The notes: generated by a model not told the origin, from the letters alone. A DNA stretch of 64,000 bases from Balneolaceae bacterium UBA3186 (GCA_002364085.1 DEXK01000003.1:45847-109846); one strand, 5' to 3'. Positions 24,989-33,828 are shown, counted from the first letter of the stretch. Translations and numbers: made by a program.

Positions 24989-25792
24989 ATGAAGACAAAA
25001 AAAATAGCCATTTTAGGTGCCGGAAATCTAGGGGAAGCAATTGCGAAAGGAATTGTGAATGGGGGGATTAGTAAACCCGAGCATGTTATTTTAACTCGTA
25101 GAAATACCGAGAAGATCAAACATCTTGAAGCGGATGGTTTTCAGATTTCAACGGATAATTCAAAAGCCGCTTTAGCAGATATAGTTTTTCTGTGCGTTCA
25201 ACCTAAACAGCTGGAAAGTTTGCTAGAAGAAATAAACCCGATCCTTAAGAAAGGAAAGCAGGTACTAGTTTCTGTAATTACAGGAGTGGATCTGCAAACA
25301 ATTTCATCTCAACTTCCAAAAGGTATTCCGGTTATAAGATCGATGCCCAATACGGCGATTGCAATAGGAGAGTCGATGACTTGTTTGTGTACTAACAATG
25401 CATCTTCAGATCAGTTAAATGAAGTAGAGGCGATTTATAAAACCTTAGGGTCTACCTTAATAATTGAAGAACGTTTAATGAAAGCAGCAACAGTCTTGGG
25501 AGCTAGTGGCATAGCTTTTTTTCTGAGATATATTAGGGCCGCTACTCAAGGAGGAATTGAATTGGGGTTTGATGCCGATGAAGCACAAAAGATAGCAATG
25601 CAAACAGCCCGTGGTGCTGCTTCACTTTTGATAAAAGATGGAGTTCATCCGGAAAAGGAAATTGACAAGGTTACCACTCCTCAAGGATGTACCATTGCCG
25701 GGCTAAATGAAATGGAACATCAAGGATTGAGTTCCGCTCTGATAAAAGGAATTAAAACTTCTTACGAACGAATAAATTCGATCACAAAATGA
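24989..25792 (+). CDS. proC: Pyrroline-5-carboxylate reductase
   Basis: The 267-residue product has the Rossmann start IAILGAGNLGEAIAKGIV, the PVIRSMPNTAIAIGESMT segment, and the C-terminal ASLLIKDGVHPEKEIDKVTTPQGCTIAGL signature of ProC, which makes proline from pyrroline-5-carboxylate. Its place inside an arginine cluster is known in Bacteroidota and may link proline and ornithine metabolism, as the two share glutamate semialdehyde chemistry. It ends overlapping argD by four bases. Confidence 0.95.
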   Translation: MKTKKIAILGAGNLGEAIAKGIVNGGISKPEHVILTRRNTEKIKHLEADGFQISTDNSKAALADIVFLCVQPKQLESLLEEINPILKKGKQVLVSVITGVDLQTISSQLPKGIPVIRSMPNTAIAIGESMTCLCTNNASSDQLNEVEAIYKTLGSTLIIEERLMKAATVLGASGIAFFLRYIRAATQGGIELGFDADEAQKIAMQTARGAASLLIKDGVHPEKEIDKVTTPQGCTIAGLNEMEHQGLSSALIKGIKTSYERINSITK

Positions 25793-26916
25793 ACATTTTA
25801 CCTGTGTACCCTTTATTCGATGTTGAACCCATTAGTGCGAATGGAAATTACGTGGTTACTGAGGACGGTACTAAATATCTGGATCTGTATGGAGGTCATG
25901 CTGTCATTTCTATCGGACATTCACATCCGCATTATGTGAAACGCATCACTGAGCAGATCAGCAAGATCGGGTTTTACTCAAACTCTGTTCCTATCGGAAT
26001 TCAGAAAGAGTTAGCAGAGAAATTAGGGGAACTTTCGGGATATCCGGACTGGAATTTATTTCTGTGTAATTCAGGTGCAGAAGCCAACGAGAATGCACTG
26101 AAAATGGCATCTGCATACAATGGAAGAAAGAAAATTCTGGTTTTCGAAAAAGGATTTCATGGGAGAACTTCGCTTGCCGTTGCAGCTACCGACAATCCGA
26201 ATATCTTGTTTCCTGTGAATGAAGGAGCAGAAATAGTTCGACTAAAATTGGAAGATTTCAAAGGTGTTGAAGAAGCTTTAAAACAAGAAGAGGTATGTGC
26301 AGTTTTGATCGAAGGTATTCAAGGGATCAGTGGCATTCATGCACCTACTCCTGAATTCCTGAAGCATGTCAGAACGCTGTGCGATCAAACAAATACGGTT
26401 CTCATTCTGGATGAAATACAATCGGGATTTGGAAGAACGGGTAAGTTCTTTGCTCATCAACATTCAGGAGTTGAGCCTGATATTATCAGCATGGCAAAAG
26501 GAATGGGCAACGGGTTTCCTGTAGGAGGAATTATCACGAATCCAAAGTTTGAGGTTACATTCGGGATGCTGGGAACAACATTTGGAGGAAATCATTTGGC
26601 CTGTGCGGCTTCTTTGGCGGTGTTGGAAGTAATGGAAAAGGAAAACCTGATCAAGCACGCAGAAGAAATGGGTAAATACCTGATGGAAGAATTGAAGAGG
26701 TTACCGAAGGTAAAAGAAGTTCGTGGTGCAGGGTTGATGATAGGAGTGGAATTCGAATTTGAGATCGCTGAAATGAGAAAGGCATTATTATATAAACATC
26801 ACATTTTTACTGGCTCCTCATCAGATAAAAATACCTTACGATTGTTGCCGGCTCTGGGAATTGGAAAAAGAGAAACAGAGGATTTTTTAAAAGCTATAAA
26901 GGAAGAATTATCATGA
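25789..26916 (+). CDS. argD: N-acylornithine aminotransferase
   Basis: ArgD is a class III PLP aminotransferase that converts the acyl-glutamate semialdehyde to acyl-ornithine. LILDEIQSGFGRTGKFF (Asp208) and SMAKGMGNGFPVGG with the PLP lysine at 237 are clear. NSGAEANENALKMA also fits. At 375 residues it is of usual length. It overlaps both neighbours by four bases, so the operon is tightly packed. Confidence 0.94.
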   Translation: MNILPVYPLFDVEPISANGNYVVTEDGTKYLDLYGGHAVISIGHSHPHYVKRITEQISKIGFYSNSVPIGIQKELAEKLGELSGYPDWNLFLCNSGAEANENALKMASAYNGRKKILVFEKGFHGRTSLAVAATDNPNILFPVNEGAEIVRLKLEDFKGVEEALKQEEVCAVLIEGIQGISGIHAPTPEFLKHVRTLCDQTNTVLILDEIQSGFGRTGKFFAHQHSGVEPDIISMAKGMGNGFPVGGIITNPKFEVTFGMLGTTFGGNHLACAASLAVLEVMEKENLIKHAEEMGKYLMEELKRLPKVKEVRGAGLMIGVEFEFEIAEMRKALLYKHHIFTGSSSDKNTLRLLPALGIGKRETEDFLKAIKEELS

Positions 26917-27860
26917 AACAGTTTTTTTCTATTGATGATGTCGGTGATCTGAAAAGTTTGATCCGGGAAGGATTGGAAGTAAAGAAAAACCCATTTAACG
27001 GGAAGGGAAGCATCCGGAATAAGTCGATCTGTTTGCTGTTTCTGAATCCTAGCTTACGAACCCGATTGAGTTCTCAAAGAGCGGCTCAAAATCTGGGTGT
27101 GGATGTAACAGTATTTGATGTAGGAGCAGGTGGCTGGCAACTGGAATTTGCAGATGGAGCTGTCATGAACGGAAACAAAGCGGAGCACGTCAAAGAAGCA
27201 GCTGCAGTGATGGGATCTTATTTTGATCTGGTGGCGATCCGTGCTTTTGCAAAACTGGAAGATCGCGAAGCAGATTATTCAGAACAGGTTTTGAGTCAGT
27301 TTATTAAACATTGTCCGGTGCCGGTGGTAAATCTGGAATCTTCAACCAGACATCCTTTGCAGGCTTTTGCAGATCTGATCACGATTGAAACTCATAAGAA
27401 GATTGAGAAACCAAAAGTAGTATTGACCTGGGCGCCTCATCCGAGAGCGCTTCCTCAGGCAGTGGCGAATTCGTTTTCTTTGTGGACTCAAAAAGCAGAG
27501 TATGATCTCGTGATCACTCATCCCGAAGGCTACGAATTAGCTCCTGAATTTTCAGGGAATGCGCATATCGAATACGATCAGAAAAAAGCATTTGAAGGCG
27601 CTGATTTCATCTATGCAAAAAACTGGAGTAGTTATTCGGAGTACGGAAAAATACTTTCTGAAGATAAAAACTGGATGGTTGATGAGGCTAAAATGGAACT
27701 TACGAACGACGCTAAATTCATGCACTGTTTACCTGTTCGAAGAAATGTGGTTGTGAGCGATGTCGTAATTGACAGCGCGAATTCACTAGTGATCGAAGAG
27801 GCAACCAACAGAATTGTTTCGGCTCAAACTATATTCAAAAAAATTCTGAAAAATGAGTGA
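26913..27860 (+). CDS. argF': N-succinyl/acetyl-ornithine carbamoyltransferase
   Basis: This 315-residue protein resembles the Bacteroides N-succinylornithine transcarbamylase, not the normal ornithine enzyme: the carbamoyl-phosphate loop is NPSLRTRLS in place of STRTR, and the C-terminal motif is HCLPVRRNVVVSD. Published work on these enzymes, as I recall it, places substrate choice on residue 90/92: Pro in the B. fragilis succinyl enzyme, Glu in the Xanthomonas acetyl enzyme, and Ala-type changes shifting towards succinyl. Here that position, in GNKAEHVKE, is Ala90, which favours the succinyl form. The start ATG overlaps argD. Confidence 0.9.
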   Translation: MKQFFSIDDVGDLKSLIREGLEVKKNPFNGKGSIRNKSICLLFLNPSLRTRLSSQRAAQNLGVDVTVFDVGAGGWQLEFADGAVMNGNKAEHVKEAAAVMGSYFDLVAIRAFAKLEDREADYSEQVLSQFIKHCPVPVVNLESSTRHPLQAFADLITIETHKKIEKPKVVLTWAPHPRALPQAVANSFSLWTQKAEYDLVITHPEGYELAPEFSGNAHIEYDQKKAFEGADFIYAKNWSSYSEYGKILSEDKNWMVDEAKMELTNDAKFMHCLPVRRNVVVSDVVIDSANSLVIEEATNRIVSAQTIFKKILKNE

Positions 27861-28614
27861 AATAAAAGTCATAAAGATCGGTGGTAAAGTCATTGATGAC
27901 GAAGCAAAGCTGGATCAGTTTCTACAGGATTTTGCTCAAATTGAAGAAAGGAAAATCCTGGTACATGGCGGAGGGAAAATAGCTTCCGATGTAGCAGAAA
28001 AGCTGGGACTGAAATCCAAGATGATCAATGGAAGAAGAATTACGGATGCCAATATGATCGATGTGGTGACCATGGTTTATGGCGGTTTGGTGAATAAAAA
28101 GATCGTGGCAAAACTTCAGGCGTTGGGTTGTAATGCAATTGGACTTTCCGGCGCTGATATGAACCTGATCCAATCGAAAAAAAGAGATCCGGAACCCATC
28201 GATTTTGGTTTTGTGGGAGATATCGAACAAGTAGACGCTACGGTTTTAAACAGTTTGTTGAACGAAGAAATAACTCCTGTGATCGCACCTCTGACACACG
28301 ACGGCAATGGACAGCTATTGAACACAAACGCTGATAATATCGCGGGTTTTATTGCTTCAGGATTGGCAGACCACGGAGATGTTGCAATGGATCTGTGTTT
28401 TGATCTCGAGGGCGTTATGAATGGCGAGAGATTGATCACCGAAATGAATTTATTGCTATATCGCCACCTTGAGGGAAATGGTATCATAAAAGAAGGAATG
28501 ATCCCTAAACTGGATCTAGGTTTTAAAGCACTGAATGCAGGAGCTAAAAAAGTCAGAATTGTTGGATTTGATGTATTTAAAGAGGAAGAAAAAGGAACGA
28601 GGTTGGTTAGGTGA
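27853..28614 (+). CDS. argB: N-acylglutamate kinase
   Basis: ArgB phosphorylates the gamma carboxyl of N-acylglutamate. The N-terminal KIGGKVIDDEAKL and KILVHGGGKIASDVA are the usual nucleotide-binding elements, and NGRRITDANMIDVVTMVYGGLVNKKIV is the typical substrate-binding region. The 253 residues match the short form of the amino acid kinase family. Its start overlaps argF' by eight bases. Confidence 0.95.
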   Translation: MSEIKVIKIGGKVIDDEAKLDQFLQDFAQIEERKILVHGGGKIASDVAEKLGLKSKMINGRRITDANMIDVVTMVYGGLVNKKIVAKLQALGCNAIGLSGADMNLIQSKKRDPEPIDFGFVGDIEQVDATVLNSLLNEEITPVIAPLTHDGNGQLLNTNADNIAGFIASGLADHGDVAMDLCFDLEGVMNGERLITEMNLLLYRHLEGNGIIKEGMIPKLDLGFKALNAGAKKVRIVGFDVFKEEEKGTRLVR

Positions 28615-28653
28615 AAGGTGAAAACTTTACTATCTACTTACGAACATAGCATT

Positions 28654-29709
28654 ATGAAAGAATTACAACAAAACGCCATAGAACTACTAAAACAACTTAT
28701 ATCCATTCGGTCCTACAGCGGGGAGGAGGACGAAACTGCGGATGTGATCGAAGAGTATTTGAAGACACAGGGTTTTGATGTTCAGAGAAAGAAGAACAAT
28801 GTATGGGCGTGGGCCGGAGAGAAAGATGTATCAAAGCCGACGATTCTTCTTAATTCTCATCACGATACAGTGAAGGCTTCTTCCAAGTGGAGTTACGATC
28901 CTTTCAGCCCAACTATTGAAGACGGAAAATTGATCGGGTTGGGAAGTAATGACGCCGGCGGCCCATTGGTTAGTTTGTTGCATACTTTTATTCATTTGGC
29001 AGGTACTGATCAAAACTACAACCTGGTTTTTCTGGCCTCTGCTGAAGAGGAAACTTCCGGCAAACAAGGTGTTCCAATTGTGTTAGAAGAATTGGGAAAG
29101 ATCGATCTTGGAGTGGTGGGCGAACCGACATCCATGGACATGGCGATTGCTGAGCGAGGGTTGATCGTTCTGGATTGTATTGCTCACGGGAAAAGCGGTC
29201 ATGCGGCAAGAAGTGAAGGAGAAAACGCTCTTTACAAAGCGATGAAGGATATCGAGTGGTTCAGGAATTATGAATTTGAAAAGAGATCGGACGTACTCGG
29301 AAAAGTAAATATGACAGTGACGCAGATCTCAGCCGGATCTCAGCACAATGTGGTGCCCGATGAATGTAAGTTCGTTGTTGATGTCCGCCCGAATGAGCAT
29401 TACACTAACAAAGAAGTGGTAGAACTTATTAAGGAACATGTGAATTGTGAAGTGAATCCAAGATCGTTGAACCTGAACGCATCCGGTATTTCTGAGAATC
29501 ATGCAGTAGTAATGAGAGGCAAAGAGCTCGGTATTAAAACCTATGGTTCGCAAACAATGTCGGATCAGGCACATATGCCGTTTCCGTGTATAAAAATGGG
29601 ACCGGGAGACACGCATCGCTCACATACCGCCAATGAATTTATTTACCTGAGCGAGATCGAAGAAGGAATCGAAACGTATATTGAGTTATTAAACAAACTG
29701 GAATTATAG
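28654..29709 (+). CDS. argE: M20 family N-acylornithine deacylase
   Basis: The M20 metallopeptidase removes the acyl group from ornithine or citrulline derivatives. I chose the ATG at 28654 (MKELQQNAIELLKQLISI, 351 residues) rather than a GTG at 28618, since the former matches the family start. From the chosen start, His69 and Asp71 (LLNSHHDTVK) and the paired Glu in FLASAEEETSGKQG form the zinc site, and the conserved LIGLGSNDAGGPL follows. In a cluster with a transcarbamylase of the succinyl type the natural substrate would be succinyl- or acetyl-citrulline. Confidence 0.88.
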   Translation: MKELQQNAIELLKQLISIRSYSGEEDETADVIEEYLKTQGFDVQRKKNNVWAWAGEKDVSKPTILLNSHHDTVKASSKWSYDPFSPTIEDGKLIGLGSNDAGGPLVSLLHTFIHLAGTDQNYNLVFLASAEEETSGKQGVPIVLEELGKIDLGVVGEPTSMDMAIAERGLIVLDCIAHGKSGHAARSEGENALYKAMKDIEWFRNYEFEKRSDVLGKVNMTVTQISAGSQHNVVPDECKFVVDVRPNEHYTNKEVVELIKEHVNCEVNPRSLNLNASGISENHAVVMRGKELGIKTYGSQTMSDQAHMPFPCIKMGPGDTHRSHTANEFIYLSEIEEGIETYIELLNKLEL

Positions 29710-29719
29710 GAAAGGAAAA

Positions 29720-29767
29720 GTCCCCTCTTGAGAGGGGATTCAGGGGTGTGTGCAAATAGACACGCCC
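29720..29767. repeat. Double hairpin repeat between argE and argH
   Basis: TCCCCTC-TTGA-GAGGGGA is followed by GGGTGTGT and ACACGCCC, two adjacent hairpins in 48 bases. It is a widespread Bacteroidota intergenic repeat as far as I know. It could thin transcription into argH. Confidence 0.7.
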
Positions 29768-29786
29768 GGAAATAAAGGAAGTAATT

Positions 29787-31085
29787 ATGGCAAAAAAACT
29801 TTGGGAAAAGGGAATTAAAACAGATCAATTCATTGAAGAGTTTACCGTTGGGAAAGACCGTGAATTGGATCTTGAACTGGCAAAACATGATGTGCGTGGA
29901 ACCATCGCTCATATCACCATGCTGGAATCTGTAGGTTTATTGGAGAAGTCTGAGTTGGAGGTTCTGATCAGAGAACTTGAGAATATTCAGGAGCAGATCA
30001 TTGCAAAAGGCAAGTTTCAGATCGAAGACGGAGTGGAGGATGTGCATTCCCAGATCGAATTGATGCTCACCAAAAAACTGGGTGACGTAGGTAAAAAAAT
30101 CCATTCCGGACGTTCCAGAAATGATCAGGTTTTAGTAGATATTCGCCTATTTCTGAGAGAACAATTAGAGGAAATACGATCACTTACCAATGACCTGTTT
30201 TCTGCACTTATCGATCAGGCAGGCATATACAAAGATGTATTGATGCCGGGATATACACACACTCAGGCTGCAATGCCAAGTAGTTTCGGCTTGTGGTTTT
30301 CAGCTTACGCAGAGAGCTTAGTAGATGATATGGAGATCATGAACGGCGCGTATAAAGTTGTGAATAGAAATCCGCTGGGATCAGCAGCGGGTTATGGTTC
30401 TGGCTTTCCTCTTAACCGACAAATGACTTCTGACTTACTTGGATTTGAAAGTATGGTCTATAATTCAGTGTACGCACAAATGGGAAGGGGAAAAACAGAA
30501 CTAGTTGTTGCCTCAGCGCTGGCAAACCTGGCTTCAACATTAAACAAACTAGCCGCTGATGTGTGCCTGTACAACAGTCAGAATTTTCAATTCTTGAAAT
30601 TACCTGATGAGCTTACAACGGGTTCCAGTATCATGCCCCACAAGAAAAATCCGGATGTATTTGAATTGCTTCGTGCTAAAACCAATGTCTTGATGGCGCT
30701 TCCGAACCAGATCATGATGACCTTAAGCAATCTCACTTCCGGGTATCACAGAGATTTTCAGCTGTTGAAGGAATTGTTATTCCCGGCCATCAAAGAAATA
30801 AAGAGCTGTCTGAAGATTGCTTCTTATTTTGTGTCAAAAATTGAACCGGTTAAAGACATTTTGGATGATCCGAAATATAAACTCATCTTTTCTGTAGAGG
30901 CTGTAAATGAATTAGTGGTTAAAGGAATTCCTTTTCGAGAAGCCTATCAGCAAGTGGCAAAGCAGATCGAAGACGGAAGTTTTGTACCTCCAAAAGAACT
31001 GAATCATACACACGAAGGCAGTATCGGAAACTTGATGCTGGAAGAAATTCAGGAGAGGATGGAGAAGGTGTTGAATATCGAATAA
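29787..31085 (+). CDS. argH: Argininosuccinate lyase
   Basis: ArgH splits argininosuccinate to arginine and fumarate, completing the cluster. The superfamily signature GSSIMPHKKNPDVFELLRAK is intact, and the SGRSRNDQVLVDIRLF and YTHTQAAMPSSFG segments match the family. At 432 residues it is slightly shorter than most, which fits Bacteroidota forms. It is the last gene of the set, separated from argE by a repeat, so it may also have its own promoter. Confidence 0.95.
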   Translation: MAKKLWEKGIKTDQFIEEFTVGKDRELDLELAKHDVRGTIAHITMLESVGLLEKSELEVLIRELENIQEQIIAKGKFQIEDGVEDVHSQIELMLTKKLGDVGKKIHSGRSRNDQVLVDIRLFLREQLEEIRSLTNDLFSALIDQAGIYKDVLMPGYTHTQAAMPSSFGLWFSAYAESLVDDMEIMNGAYKVVNRNPLGSAAGYGSGFPLNRQMTSDLLGFESMVYNSVYAQMGRGKTELVVASALANLASTLNKLAADVCLYNSQNFQFLKLPDELTTGSSIMPHKKNPDVFELLRAKTNVLMALPNQIMMTLSNLTSGYHRDFQLLKELLFPAIKEIKSCLKIASYFVSKIEPVKDILDDPKYKLIFSVEAVNELVVKGIPFREAYQQVAKQIEDGSFVPPKELNHTHEGSIGNLMLEEIQERMEKVLNIE

Positions 31086-31117
31086 TGAATAATTAATGTT
31101 CAATATTGATTGAAGGA
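31077..31117. repeat. AT-rich repeat after argH
   Basis: ATATCGAATAATGAATAATT with TTCAATATTGATTGAA is similar to 15613-15656 downstream of the dipeptidase gene. Confidence 0.45.
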
Positions 31118-31167
31118 AATGTTTATTTAAAAAAGTCATCCTGAGGGAACAAGGGTTGGGCAGGTAA

Positions 31168-31319
31168 TTGATGCAAAGATTCTAAATCTCCCTTGGAAGG
31201 GAGACCGATCGAACACCTGTGTGAGATCAGAGGGATGTTGTGCAGCTTCCGAGCTATTAAATCGCACAACATCCTCCGTCCGCCATTCGGCGGACACCTC
31301 CTTCAAAGGAGGATTTTTT
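31168..31319. repeat. Dispersed repeat B, copy 2
   Basis: The same motif order as at 20830-20978, with GGATGTTGTGC/GCACAACATCC as the central pair. The left palindrome is slightly altered (CTCCCTTGGAAGGGAG). It lies in the 419-base gap after argH and is preceded by a short piece of repeat A (GAGGGAACAAGGGTTGGGCAG). Confidence 0.85.
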
Positions 31320-31330
31320 CCTAACGATTA

Positions 31331-31418
31331 CACGCTCCTGTACCAACTCATCCAGAGTTGAACATGATTATGACTAATAAATTTGAGTACATATAACTCT
31401 GGAAGAGTTAAAAGATCA
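31331..31418. repeat. Dispersed repeat C, copy 2
   Basis: AACTCATCCAGAGTT and, about 40 bases on, AACTCTGGAAGAGTT, with the ATAAATTTGAG spacer, as at 15786 and 32889. The downstream hairpin seen in the other two copies is missing. Confidence 0.75.
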
Positions 31419-31504
31419 GCTATTCCAACATCATCTCAATGCCGGGTTTTTGAAAGAACGGTTTTACTATTTACGAGTAATACATTCCCGAAGGATTTGC
31501 AGAC

Positions 31505-31741
31505 TTAATCCGCTTGTTTAACTCTTATAGGGTGATTCACAAACTTCTTACCGTTCAGCTGTTTTATTGCTGTTTTAGCTTCATCTGCGTTCGGCATTTC
31601 AACAAAACCAAAGCCCTTTGACTTTCGCGTGCTTTTATCCAGGACCAAGTCACAGCTTTCAACCACACCATATTTTTCGAAAAGTTCTTGTAGTCCTTTT
31701 TCTGTAATGCTTCGTGTAAGGTTTCGGACTAGTAATTTCAT
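31505..31741 (-). CDS. Small RRM-type RNA-binding protein
   Basis: The 78 residues form a single RNA recognition motif. RNP2 is LLVRNL near the N-terminus and RNP1 is KGFGFVEM near residue 43. The length is normal for bacterial single-RRM proteins, which bind RNA and are sometimes linked to cold or stress responses. It stands alone between repeat-rich gaps with no operon partner. Confidence 0.93.
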   Translation of the reverse strand: MKLLVRNLTRSITEKGLQELFEKYGVVESCDLVLDKSTRKSKGFGFVEMPNADEAKTAIKQLNGKKFVNHPIRVKQAD

Positions 31742-31887
31742 GAATATATGATATTAGAATTCTGCTCACATCAAATAATAGCGGTAATGGCAAGCTTTCT
31801 GTAAAGGTCAGGCTTATTGTCGGGATTCCCTAACTTTAGAGAAGAGTTTCCAAACTATTTTTAGGATGAGAATGCATTCCTACCTAT

Positions 31888-32016
31888 GGGTCAGGAAAGG
31901 CAGGGAATTGGATTAACCACAGAGGGTTTTGGAGGGAAGGGAACTTTAATATTAATATCTGATCTGGTTTAAGCGTCTCCCTCCTTAAAGTTAAGGAGAG
32001 AATAAGAGTGGGTCAG
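31888..32016. repeat. Dispersed repeat A, copy 3 (degraded)
   Basis: GGGTCAGGAAAGGCAGGGAATTG is followed by AACCACAGAGGGTTTTGG, GAACTTTAATATTAATATC and AATAAGAGTGGGTCAG, the order of motifs of the copy at 20583. Part of the CACAGAGAACACAAAG box has been lost. It fills much of the gene-free stretch 31742-32083, where I see nothing else. Confidence 0.75.
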
Positions 32017-32083
32017 ACTAGCTTGGTAACGAGAAAAAGTGGAATAAAAGGTTTTGTCTATACTTGCCTGTTTCCGGATGAGC

Positions 32084-32512
32084 TTATTTAAAAATTTTAG
32101 CATATTTGTCTGTACAGTTTATACAAACCTTGTCTCCTTTCATATAATAAAGAGTGTCGTACTTTTTACATGAAATACATGGCACAGAACTGTAAATATC
32201 ATAAATTGTAGGTTTTAGAATGACCATCTGCAAAGGGATTATCAATAATGTCAGATAGATAAAATTAGGATGAAGGTCTAAGTCTATAACCAGAAAAAAT
32301 ATAGGAATCGCTAGAATTCTAAAACTTAAATATAGTGGCGTTCGGAGTTCTACTAACCTTTTACAATTGGTACAAGGCTTAGCGCTTGTAAAATAAAGAA
32401 CGATTCTTTTATAGACTCCAAAAGTTTCTTCCTTACAGTAAGGGCATATTTTTCTGCTTCTTAGTATTTCCATATTGGGATAGTAAGAATTTCTCCGGAA
32501 AATTATATGCAC
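32084..32512 (-). CDS. Membrane protein with two pairs of zinc-ribbon cysteine motifs
   Basis: I do not recognise the family of this 142-residue protein. The N-terminal part has CPYCKE and CTNCKRL, the C-terminal part CISCKKYD and CINCTDKY, each CxxC pair typical of zinc ribbons. Two hydrophobic stretches lie between, about residues 66-80 and 85-101, separated by a short polar loop. Met14 could also be the start. It lies between repeat clusters and is on the same strand as the RRM gene before it. Confidence 0.7.
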   Translation of the reverse strand: MHIIFRRNSYYPNMEILRSRKICPYCKEETFGVYKRIVLYFTSAKPCTNCKRLVELRTPLYLSFRILAIPIFFLVIDLDLHPNFIYLTLLIIPLQMVILKPTIYDIYSSVPCISCKKYDTLYYMKGDKVCINCTDKYAKIFK

Positions 32513-32538
32513 CTAATTATTGACGTTTCCGTTGTTCT

Positions 32539-32722
32539 GAACCCATCCCTGTCCCTCCCCTTAAACAAGGGAAGGGGACGTTGTAACTAATATCTGAGTG
32601 GATCTATGGAGTCTCTCTCCCTAATGTTAGGGATAGAACAAGAGTGGGTCCAGAAAGGCTGGGAATTGTTTTAACCACAGAGAACACAAAGGTTTTTGGG
32701 GAGGGACCAAGGTTGGGTGAAA
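32539..32722. repeat. Dispersed repeat A, copy 4
   Basis: ACCCATCCCTGTCCCTCCCC, ATATCTGAGTGGA, CTCTCTCCCTAATGTTAGGG and ACCACAGAGAACACAAAGG occur in the same order as at 20583, and repeat B follows in both places. This and the next two repeats occupy most of the 602-base gene-free stretch 32513-33114. Confidence 0.85.
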
Positions 32723-32726
32723 AAGT

Positions 32727-32873
32727 GGATGCGAAAATTCTAAATCCCCCTTCGAAGGGAGACCGATCGAACACTTGTGTGAGATCAGAGGGATGTTGTG
32801 CAGCTTCCGAGCTATTAAATCGCACAACATCCTCCGTCCGCAGGCGGACACCTCCTTCAAAGGAGGATTTTCT
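32727..32873. repeat. Dispersed repeat B, copy 3
   Basis: Same layout as 20830-20978; the GGATGTTGTGC/GCACAACATCC pair and CCTCCTTCAAAGGAGG end palindrome are intact, while the CGCC palindrome is shortened to TCCGCAGGCGGA. Confidence 0.88.
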
Positions 32874-32888
32874 CTTAAATGAGTACAT

Positions 32889-33017
32889 GTTCCGTGCACC
32901 AACTCTTCCAGCGTTGAATAGGTTGACAACTCATAAATTTGGACACTTATAACTCTGGAAGAGTTAAAAGATCGATTTGGGTTTCCTCTGATTCTGAACA
33001 TCTTGTTTGGAATGCAG
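32889..33017. repeat. Dispersed repeat C, copy 3
   Basis: CAACTCTTCCAGCGTTG and AACTCTGGAAGAGTT with the CATAAATTTGG spacer, then a weaker version of the trailing TTCTGAACA/TTGTTTGGAA hairpin, as in copy 1 at 15786-15922. Confidence 0.75.
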
Positions 33018-33114
33018 CGTAGTGGCTCCATTTCATATAAGCAGGAGTTTCCCCCACTGGGTTTCGCAGCAGAGCTATGAAACGAGATTAAGAACTAAAA
33101 CAAGATATATCCTA

Positions 33115-33828
33115 CTACTGTATTTCCGCCTTGTAGGAATCCAAATCATTCTTGAAGCGAAGGTAATACATATAGGCAGCAACCCAATATACAACAGAGT
33201 AAAAATTGAAAAGGATTTGATGGATATTTTGGATTAGAAAAAAATCGTTAATATTCGCAAGAACAAAAGAGAAGGTTAGAAGTAAAATAGCCAGGGTAAG
33301 TGGGATTGATAGTACAAACAAGGTTATATACATTAAAAGTCCTTTTCCTGACATGATTTTAAGAAGAAAACTCTTAGTAAGAGAATCTTTCAAAGCATTG
33401 TTTTCAAAAATCACATAAAAGGGTGCAAGCAATAGCTTTGCAGAGATAAGTATTCCAATCACAAACATGAGAGAATGTCCTATTCTGGACAAAACGAAGT
33501 AAGCAATAAAAATAAGAATACCGGTTTGATAATTTACTAAGAACCGTTCTTTGAATAATCCTAGATCAAACCGTTTTTCCTGAAAAAGCATATCAATTGT
33601 GAGGATGATACCATAGGCAAAAACTGATATAGGAAATATCTGAAGCAGTAATTCTATTATATAAAAGCCAATTACATCCGGGTAAAAAAACGTTTTTTGA
33701 ATAAAAATCTTTAACAACCCTAAGACCAGAAATATTTGTAATGGTATGGTAATCAGAAGTTTATAATGCAAAAAGATGAATCCGAAAACAGATGTTACAT
33801 CCTTTTTGATGTATTCTTTTTTATTCAA
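33115..33828 (-). CDS. Polytopic membrane protein, unknown function
   Basis: The 237-residue product appears to have six transmembrane segments (near residues 14-44, 53-80, 95-112, 115-138, 155-190 and 208-222), with short basic loops and a charged C-terminus. The N-terminal half is reminiscent of large membrane-domain families such as DUF975 or the glycerophosphodiester phosphodiesterase membrane domain, but no motif confirms it. It is 65 bases from the M28 peptidase gene in the same orientation, possibly in one unit. Confidence 0.7.
   Translation of the reverse strand: MNKKEYIKKDVTSVFGFIFLHYKLLITIPLQIFLVLGLLKIFIQKTFFYPDVIGFYIIELLLQIFPISVFAYGIILTIDMLFQEKRFDLGLFKERFLVNYQTGILIFIAYFVLSRIGHSLMFVIGILISAKLLLAPFYVIFENNALKDSLTKSFLLKIMSGKGLLMYITLFVLSIPLTLAILLLTFSFVLANINDFFLIQNIHQILFNFYSVVYWVAAYMYYLRFKNDLDSYKAEIQ

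Noticed and set aside
32604..33031. Several frames of 94-134 residues in the repeat cluster
   Set aside because: They consist of repeats A and B, and similar frames are seen at the other copies with changes that break them.
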